From positions 1 through 8,297 of the forward strand of contig VBHW01000050.1 in assembly GCA_005881055.1 (NCBI GenBank): 8,297 nt of DNA, in the 5' to 3' direction. The position numbers and the translations under genes are program-made. Origin of the DNA: Chloroflexota bacterium (lineage in GTDB: Bacteria; Chloroflexota; Limnocylindria; Limnocylindrales; CSP1-4). Position 1 is the stretch's first letter, and every line of letters starts with the position of its first letter. Positions 1 through 4,726 of the stretch are shown here, one piece after another. The notes below the pieces were generated by a model. The model was given only the letters and a program-made list of their open reading frames with translations. It did no database searches and was not told where the DNA came from.

Positions 1-352
1 AGGGCGAGGCGAGCCGATCGTCACGGAACCAGATGCACGAGAGCTGGCTGCGCTCGTCCTTGAGGGTGAAGTAGCCGTGGCCGGCGCTCGAGATCGTCAC
101 GCGGCCGACCTCGCCCTCGACCCACACGTCGCCGAGCCGGGGATCGCCGCGGACCGCGTCTTTCACGGCACGGGTGACGTCGCTGACGGCGAGGATCTTC
201 AGCGCGATAGACGCCGGTTGGGCGGCCCGCGCGCTCGTTGCCGGAGTGGCCGGGGCGCCGGGGACAGGCCCTGCAGCCCCTCGTGGTGCGAACTCCGCCA
301 GGCTGTCCCATGACGGGAGCGCCCAGTCCGGCGGCTCGTCGCTGCGGCTCAT
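1..352 (-). CDS. xseA: Exodeoxyribonuclease VII large subunit (N-terminal part, runs off the window)
   Basis: XseA is the large, catalytic subunit of exodeoxyribonuclease VII, which with XseB degrades single-stranded DNA into oligonucleotides in the cytoplasm. Only the first 117 residues are present; the gene continues past position 1. Residues about 53-110 match the family's N-terminal OB-fold DNA-binding domain: a V-S-D-V-T-R-A-V-K helix, then DVWVEGEVGRV, GHGYFTLKDE and SCIWFR, closely following the usual W-V-x-GE / G-H-x-YF-x-LKD pattern. The nuclease domain is off the window. The chosen start is the ATG at 352-350, with a GGAG a few bases upstream. It gives an Ala/Pro-rich extension of about 50 residues before the OB fold, which is longer than usual, so a later start cannot be excluded. 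The gene lies 40 bp downstream of efp on the same strand and probably shares its transcript. Family assignment is confident; the exact start is less so. Confidence 0.9.
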   Translation of the reverse strand, partial: MSRSDEPPDWALPSWDSLAEFAPRGAAGPVPGAPATPATSARAAQPASIALKILAVSDVTRAVKDAVRGDPRLGDVWVEGEVGRVTISSAGHGYFTLKDERSQLSCIWFRDDRLASP

Positions 353-392
353 CGTGCTCCGGTGGCCGGTCGCATTCGGGCGCTCGTGCGAC

Positions 393-950
393 TCAGACGC
401 GGGTCTGGTACTCGCCTGTCCGCGTGTCGATCCGGATCGTGTCGCCCGACTCGACGAAGATCGGCACCTGGACGACGAGCCCGGTCTCGGTCGTGGCCGG
501 CTTGCGCGCGCCGGTCTGCGTGTCGCCGGCGAAGCCCGGCTCAGTGTCGCGCACGACGAGGTCGACCGTGACCGGCAGCTCGACCCCGATCGTCTCACCC
601 TGGTAGCTCGTCCGATCGAGCGTCATCCCGTCCTTGAGGTAATGGACCGCCTCGTCCAGCTGGTCCGCCGTGAGGTGGAACTGGTCGTACGTGGCGGCCT
701 CCATGAAGTGGAAGTCGTCGCCGTCGCGGTAGAGGAACTGGACCGGCCGGCGATCGAGCTGGGCGCGCGGCCATTTCGTGCCGGCCTGGAAGCTGCGCTC
801 GACCGTCTGGCCGCGCTTGATGTTCCGCAGGGTGATGCGGACCTGCGCCGAGCCGCGGCCCATCTTGATGTGGTGGTAATCGAGGATCTGCCAGAGGTCA
901 CCGTCGAGCTCGATCGCGACGCCCTTGCGCAGTTCGCCAGTGCTGATCAT
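393..950 (-). CDS. efp: Elongation factor P, Arg32 type
   Basis: EF-P binds the ribosome between the P and E sites and helps form peptide bonds at polyproline stretches. The 185-residue protein has normal family length with three beta domains: KOW-like (about 1-63), central OB (64-127) and C-terminal OB (128-185). The C-terminal family signature is intact: K150, A152, G157, V162-P163, V166 and G169, followed by the D-T-R-T-G-E-Y ending. The loop that reaches the P-site tRNA reads IKMGRGSAQ, placing Arg at position 32. Many EF-Ps carry a modified Lys here. From memory, Thermus thermophilus EF-P has a similar LGRG loop. No modification enzyme (EarP or EpmA/B type) is encoded in the window. The ATG at 950 has an AGGAG 11 nt upstream, and a candidate promoter lies about 85 bp upstream. 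xseA follows after 40 bp. Confidence 0.97.
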   Translation of the reverse strand: MISTGELRKGVAIELDGDLWQILDYHHIKMGRGSAQVRITLRNIKRGQTVERSFQAGTKWPRAQLDRRPVQFLYRDGDDFHFMEAATYDQFHLTADQLDEAVHYLKDGMTLDRTSYQGETIGVELPVTVDLVVRDTEPGFAGDTQTGARKPATTETGLVVQVPIFVESGDTIRIDTRTGEYQTRV

Positions 951-961
951 GGAAGGAAGGG

Positions 962-966
962 CTCCT
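962..966 (-). promoter_or_regulatory. Ribosome binding site for efp
   Basis: The minus strand reads AGGAG followed by an 11-nt spacer (GC then CCTTCCTTCC) before the efp ATG at 950. The spacing is at the long end of normal. The pyrimidine-only tract directly before the ATG contains no alternative Shine-Dalgarno, so this is the best site. Confidence 0.55.
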
Positions 967-1034
967 GGGTGGTCGCGGCAGCGAGCCGGTGGGCACGGCC
1001 GGCGAGGCGCGTCGTGTGCGGGTGATCAGCCCGA

Positions 1035-1062
1035 ATTGTAGCCGGAGCGGCGGCCCGTTCAG
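1035..1062 (-). promoter_or_regulatory. Candidate sigma70-type promoter for efp-xseA
   Basis: On the minus strand a TACAAT -10 box (1040-1035, five of six matches to TATAAT) is preceded after 16 nt by CTGAAC (1062-1057), a weak -35 with only the central TGA matching. Transcription would start near 1028 and give an efp leader of about 77 nt. The -10 stands out because A/T-rich hexamers are rare in this GC-rich DNA and it falls in the only sizeable non-coding gap of the window. The weak -35 keeps confidence moderate. Confidence 0.45.
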
Positions 1063-1312
1063 CCGAGCCCAGTGTTCGCGCGTCCGGGCCCGGCTGGGCC
1101 GGCCATATTTTCGCCCACGGCAAATTCAGGTCACCTGGGACGCTTGATCTGGCCGTCCGGGCCCTCGTGATAAAGCCCGCACATACGCCGCTCCCTCGTC
1201 GCGGCGAGTCATGTCGCTGCCGGTCCGCTCCAAGCCCCTCGAACCCGACCCAATTCTCCGTGCACGCAAATATGCCCACCACAGGCCCGCTGGGCGCTTC
1301 GGCAGGATCCGG

Positions 1313-1615
1313 TCAGGCGTCGACCAGGTCGGTGAACGCGATTGCCAGCTTCTCGGCCGCGGCTCTGCGGACGAGGGCGCCGTAGGCCTCGATCACCGTC
1401 CCGCCCGAAGCCTCGAACGTCCGCTCGTGGTCGCCGGCTCGGCAGGAAGCCACGAGCGTCACACGCTCGATACCGGTCTCGTACGTCCCGATCTGCTGCT
1501 CGATGGTCAGCACGTCCGCAACGCCGCCGATCTGGCGCTGGAGGTCGTCGCGCAGAAAGCCAAGGAAGGCGGCCTCGGCCTCGGTCGGGACGCTCGCTGC
1601 TCGCGTATCGCTCAT
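1313..1615 (-). CDS. Small conserved-position hypothetical protein (100 aa)
   Basis: I do not recognise this 100-residue protein. It has no signal peptide or membrane segment and looks like a small cytoplasmic alpha/beta domain: an N-terminal helix (about 11-28), a strand-rich middle (about 35-69) containing its only cysteine (C58), and a C-terminal helix (about 73-92) beginning GGTVIEAYGALV. The strand-strand-helix pattern at 50-90 faintly recalls the C-terminal dimerisation domain of LeuA-type enzymes; this is a visual impression only. The ATG at 1615 overlaps the stop of the upstream peptidase gene by four bases (ATGA). No Shine-Dalgarno is visible, so translation probably depends on coupling. 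It is the last gene before the 362-bp gap. The overlap, strand and codon use like its neighbours argue that it is real. Confidence 0.75.
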   Translation of the reverse strand: MSDTRAASVPTEAEAAFLGFLRDDLQRQIGGVADVLTIEQQIGTYETGIERVTLVASCRAGDHERTFEASGGTVIEAYGALVRRAAAEKLAIAFTDLVDA

Positions 1616-2835
1616 CGGCCGACGACGAGGATCTCGCGCGGGAACCGCGTGAGCCGCTCCACGCGGCCGTGGGCCGGCTCGTATGTCACGAGGTCCTCGA
1701 TGCGCACGCCCGTCTCGCCCTCGACGTACACGCCGGGCTCGACGCTGAACACCGTCGGGCTCGGCAGCGGCGTCTCGGGCGATCGCTTGCCGAGGCTCGG
1801 CTGCTCGTGGACGGCGAGGCCGATGCCGTGGCCGGTCCCGTGGCCGAACCGCTCGCCCTGCCCCGCCTCGTCGATGACCCTGCGGGCGATCCCGTCCGCT
1901 TCACGCCCGGTGATGGGCCGGCCGTCCTTCGCCGCCTCGGTGAGCGCCCCGATCGCGGCGGCCTGGGCCTCGGCGACGAGCCGGTAGATCGACAGGTCGC
2001 GAGGCGACGGGTCGCCGACGAACAGCGTGCGGGTCATGTCGCTGCGATAGCCGGCCACCTGCGCCCCGAAGTCGAACAGGAGCACTGCACCGGAGAGGAT
2101 CGGGCGATCGCCCGGCGAGCCGTGCGGCAGGGCCGCCTCCGGCCCGGCCAGGCACGCCACGTCGAACGCGAGCGCATCCGCGCCCCCGGTGCGGATCGCC
2201 CATTCGAGGTCCATCGCCACCTCGAGCTCGGTCCGTCCGGGGCGGATCGCCGGGAGGAGCGCCGCGAGCGCCCGATCGGCCACGGCACACGCCGCCGCCA
2301 CACGCTCGAGCTCGGACGGCTCCTTCGTCGCGCGATCGGCCTCGATCCAGCCCTCGACCGGGACGAGCTCCACGTCCGGCGACGCGGCCGCGAGCCGGCC
2401 CCACATCGCCTGGCTGACGAACGCCGCCTCGACGGCCACGCGACGGGCTCCCACCGACCCGACGAGCGTCGGCCAACGCTCCGGCAGGTCGCCGTAGACC
2501 GTCTCGATCCGCGCGTCCGGGGCCTGCCGCGCGGCCTGGATCGTGTAGCGACTGTCGGCGAACAGGAGGACGTCCTCCGCGCCGACGAGGAACTGGCCCG
2601 ACGACCCTCCGTCCTCGCCGTCGCCCAGCGCGAAGCCCGTGAGGTATCGGACGTTCTCGTGCGTGACGCCGTAGTACGCGTCGATCCCCTCGGCGGCCAG
2701 CCGCTCGCGGAGACGGACCAGTCGTCGGGGCCGGGCGGCCCGATCCGCCTCCTCCCAGCGGGTACGGTCGGCCTCGGTGGGCGCCGGGGCAAAATCGGAA
2801 GGAGTCGGGTGCTGGCGAGCTTCTACGACGGTCAT
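1612..2835 (-). CDS. M24 family Xaa-Pro aminopeptidase / prolidase
   Basis: This is a cytoplasmic metallopeptidase that cleaves the bond beside proline, either as aminopeptidase P (N-terminal X-Pro) or as prolidase (X-Pro dipeptides). The 407-residue protein has a creatinase-like N-terminal domain (about 36-165, with NVRYLTGF at 61-68 and LLFADSRYT at 90-98) and a C-terminal pita-bread catalytic domain (about 175-405). All five metal ligands are visible: D255 (LLFDFG), D266 (YRSDMTRT), H336 (GHGTGHGIG), E366 (SVEPGVY) and E380 (VRIEDL). The supporting histidines H332 and H343 are also present. The ATG at 2835 overlaps the mltG stop (ATGA); the frame stays open further upstream but there it lies inside mltG. 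The first 35 residues are a disordered-looking extension. Peptidases of this family often sit beside efp, as here with one small gene between. Sequence alone does not separate PepP from PepQ, so no symbol is given. Confidence 0.94.
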   Translation of the reverse strand: MTVVEARQHPTPSDFAPAPTEADRTRWEEADRAARPRRLVRLRERLAAEGIDAYYGVTHENVRYLTGFALGDGEDGGSSGQFLVGAEDVLLFADSRYTIQAARQAPDARIETVYGDLPERWPTLVGSVGARRVAVEAAFVSQAMWGRLAAASPDVELVPVEGWIEADRATKEPSELERVAAACAVADRALAALLPAIRPGRTELEVAMDLEWAIRTGGADALAFDVACLAGPEAALPHGSPGDRPILSGAVLLFDFGAQVAGYRSDMTRTLFVGDPSPRDLSIYRLVAEAQAAAIGALTEAAKDGRPITGREADGIARRVIDEAGQGERFGHGTGHGIGLAVHEQPSLGKRSPETPLPSPTVFSVEPGVYVEGETGVRIEDLVTYEPAHGRVERLTRFPREILVVGR

Positions 2836-4250
2836 TGGTACTTCTTCTGGTTCGCGAGCTGTTCCTGGTACGTCTTCGCGAAGGCGTGGGTGTTCGATCC
2901 GTCTCCCTTCGCGACGAAGAAGAGGTAGCCGGTCTTCGTCGCCGGGTTCAGCGCCGCGTCGATCGACGCCACGCTCGGCGTGCAGATCGGCCCGGGCATG
3001 AGGCCGGGCGTCTGGTACGTCTGGTAGCCCTGGAGCGACGGCGGGAACGCGACGTCCTTGAGCTGACCGCCGAACGGCGCCCAGAACGTGAACTCCGTCC
3101 ACCGCGTGAAGTCGAGATCGGCGAGCTGGAGCGTGTCATGGCCGTAGAGCACGGTCGGGTCCGCCTGCAGGAGCCCGGTCGGCCAGATCTTGCGGTTCAG
3201 GCGGTTCTGGTAGACGCCGGCGATGAGCGGCCGCTCCTGGTCGACGACGGCCTCCCGCTCGACGAGCGACGCGAGCGTCACGACCTGGTAGAACGTCATC
3301 CCCCGGGCCTTCGGGACATCGACGCGATCCTTGCCGACCTGCTCGTAGAACGTGTCGAGCATCTTGTTGACGAGCTCCTCGGGCGTGATGTCGGGCAGCA
3401 CGCGGTACGTCGCCGGCGCGAGGAAGCCCTCGAGCGATGCACCCTTCGGGAGGTCGAGCCACGGGTGGGCGGCGAGGATCGCCGGCGTCGGGTGCTTGAC
3501 GAGCTCGTAGAACCGCCTGACGTCCATCTTGACCGGGAGCGTCTCGAGCTTCGCGGTCATCTGCTCGAGGCGCAGTCCCTCGCGGAAGCCGACCTCGACC
3601 GCCAGGTCGTGGACCTCGAGGAGTGAGGTCACGAGCTCGTTGGGCGTCATGTTCCTGCGGAGGATGAACGTGCCCGCCTCCAGCTGATCGGCGAGATGGC
3701 GGTCGATCGCCGTGAAGACGAACGCCCGTGAATCGCGGAGGAGGCCCTGCGAGGCGAGGCGGTCCGCGATCGAGCGGGCGGTGTCGCCCGGCTGGACGAC
3801 GAACTCGACCTGCGACGGGTCGCTGCTTGCCGGCTGGGTCAGGGCATCGCCGAGATCCTGGCGCACCATGTCGGCCACGAACGGGATGCCGAGGGCGCTC
3901 GGGTTGTCGGCCGCCCAGCTGACCACCGCGCCGGAGATGAGCGGCCGCAGGACCGTGACGAGCGAGATGAGGACGATCCCGGCGAGCACGAGCGTGAAGA
4001 GGAGGAACCGGAGGAAGCCCGAGAGTCCGCCTCCGGAGCCTCGACGGCGGCCGTTGCGGCGTATGGGGATCGATTCGCGCGGTGGGCCAGCCCACTCGGG
4101 CTCGACCGGACGGGCCTGCTGGCGGCTGGGCGCTTCCCGGACGGCCATGTCACTGCCGTTCGGCGCAGGTGATTCGGCTTGCCGCTCCACGAGCGGGCGT
4201 CCCGCAGCGCCTCGTCCGGCGCGCGGCGATCCCCCGCTGCGGATGGTCAC
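2832..4250 (-). CDS. mltG: Endolytic murein transglycosylase MltG
   Basis: MltG is an inner-membrane lytic transglycosylase that cuts nascent peptidoglycan strands and so sets glycan length. The 472-residue protein starts with a disordered, Arg/Pro-rich cytoplasmic tail of about 77 residues. A single membrane helix follows (about 79-101), then a LysM-like domain (about 148-210, VQPGDTARSIADRL) and the YceG catalytic domain (about 225-472). Family hallmarks are EGFLAPATYRV (284-294), LASLVEREA with the catalytic glutamate at E341 (equivalent to E. coli E218), VYQNRLN (356-362), LQADPTVLYG and the C-terminal TPSVASIDAALNPA / YLFFVAKGDG blocks. The GTG at 4250 is preferred: it overlaps the ruvX stop (GTGA) and has GGGAG about six bases upstream. 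An in-frame ATG at residue 35 lacks a Shine-Dalgarno. Coupling to ruvX is a widespread bacterial arrangement. Confidence 0.96.
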   Translation of the reverse strand: MTIRSGGSPRAGRGAAGRPLVERQAESPAPNGSDMAVREAPSRQQARPVEPEWAGPPRESIPIRRNGRRRGSGGGLSGFLRFLLFTLVLAGIVLISLVTVLRPLISGAVVSWAADNPSALGIPFVADMVRQDLGDALTQPASSDPSQVEFVVQPGDTARSIADRLASQGLLRDSRAFVFTAIDRHLADQLEAGTFILRRNMTPNELVTSLLEVHDLAVEVGFREGLRLEQMTAKLETLPVKMDVRRFYELVKHPTPAILAAHPWLDLPKGASLEGFLAPATYRVLPDITPEELVNKMLDTFYEQVGKDRVDVPKARGMTFYQVVTLASLVEREAVVDQERPLIAGVYQNRLNRKIWPTGLLQADPTVLYGHDTLQLADLDFTRWTEFTFWAPFGGQLKDVAFPPSLQGYQTYQTPGLMPGPICTPSVASIDAALNPATKTGYLFFVAKGDGSNTHAFAKTYQEQLANQKKYQ

Positions 4251-4726
4251 GACGTGCTCCCTGTGGTCGCGCGGCCTGCGGCGCCCGAGCGGGCATCGAG
4301 CTCGTCCTGGAGGATGATCGCCGCCGCTTCGCGGTCGACCCTCGCGCGGTATGCCGCACGCTGGTGCGCCGTGGGCGGACCGCCGGAGCGGCCCCGGGGC
4401 ATGGGACCCAGGCGCTGTTCGGCCAGGTGGCTCGTGAGTCGCTCGTCACGGTACGACATCCGGCGTCCGACCGTCCCGGCCACGGCGTCGACCCAGGCGC
4501 GGGTCAGGCGTGCCTGATCGCCCTCGACCCCCGAGGCCTCGAGCGGCAGGCCGACGATGATCTCGTCGATCCGGTGCTCCATGACGACCGAGCCGATCGC
4601 CTCCGCGTCGGCGTTCGCCGTCCGGGCGCGGGAGAGCGTCGTGAGGGGCCGCGCCCCACCGGCGTCCTCGGCGATGGCCAGCCCGATCCGCCGTTCGCCG
4701 AGGTCGACCCCGAGCAGGCGGGTCAC
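4247..4726 (-). CDS. ruvX: RuvX/YqgF family putative pre-16S rRNA nuclease
   Basis: RuvX (YqgF) is an RNase H-fold nuclease of the Holliday-junction-resolvase family, implicated in 16S rRNA 5'-end maturation in E. coli and in junction resolution in some bacteria. The 159-residue protein is slightly longer than the usual 135-150. Motifs in order are GVDLGERRIGLAIAE (6-20, catalytic D8), IIVGLPLE (56-63), YRDERLTS (92-99) and VDREAAAIILQDEL (130-143, acidic D131). The last 16 or so residues are a Gly/Ala/Thr/Ser tail without family equivalent. The GTG at 4726 overlaps the stop of the upstream gene (GTGA) and places the first motif at the usual distance from the N terminus; longer forms would run inside the upstream gene. 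Its own stop overlaps the mltG GTG in the same way, so RuvX sits between two coupled junctions. Confidence 0.95.
   Translation of the reverse strand: MTRLLGVDLGERRIGLAIAEDAGGARPLTTLSRARTANADAEAIGSVVMEHRIDEIIVGLPLEASGVEGDQARLTRAWVDAVAGTVGRRMSYRDERLTSHLAEQRLGPMPRGRSGGPPTAHQRAAYRARVDREAAAIILQDELDARSGAAGRATTGSTS
4251..4264 (-). promoter_or_regulatory. Ribosome binding site deciding the mltG GTG start
   Basis: The minus strand reads AGGGAG, a six-to-seven-nt spacer (CACGTC), then the GTG at 4250. This is the clearest Shine-Dalgarno in the coupled operon. It supports the GTG start over the in-frame ATG at 4148, which has none. Confidence 0.55.

Larger units (their letters stand above)
951..1312. 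other. 362-bp intergenic region upstream of efp
   Basis: This is the only gap above 300 bases. It contains several A/T-rich islands absent from the surrounding coding DNA (around 1035-1040, 1105-1124, 1165-1175 and 1267-1274), which supports a non-coding, regulatory role. It holds the efp ribosome binding site and candidate promoter. It also has short GC hairpins: CCGGC/GCCGG at 1090-1102, CGGGC/GCCCG around a 12-nt loop near 1158-1179, and GCCCA/TGGGC at 1274-1295. I do not recognise a riboswitch or a known small RNA. A 111-codon open frame crosses the gap on the minus strand and ends at 947, but it has no recognisable family features and I do not call it a gene. Confidence 0.6.

Noticed and set aside
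947..1282. A 111-codon minus-strand open frame crossing the intergenic region and ending in an ATGA overlap with efp
   Set aside because: It starts with GTG without a Shine-Dalgarno, spans the A/T islands and candidate promoter, and has no domain-like composition. The overlap with efp is tempting but could be chance in GC-rich DNA, where stops are rare.
1274..1295. Possible intrinsic terminator after the 100-aa gene
   Set aside because: The stem (GCCCA/TGGGC) is five base pairs with a 12-nt loop and is followed by ATATTTGC, not a T run. It is too weak to call.
1342..2928. A 528-codon plus-strand open frame opposite the peptidase gene
   Set aside because: It is Arg/Pro/Gly-rich with no recognisable motif, and lies antisense to a gene with all its catalytic residues. 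Long antisense frames are expected at this GC content.
2839..3102. Longer N-terminal extension of the M24 peptidase reading frame (open from 3102)
   Set aside because: The extension lies wholly within the conserved C-terminal part of mltG in another frame. The ATG at 2835, in a four-base overlap with the mltG stop, gives a normal-length protein.
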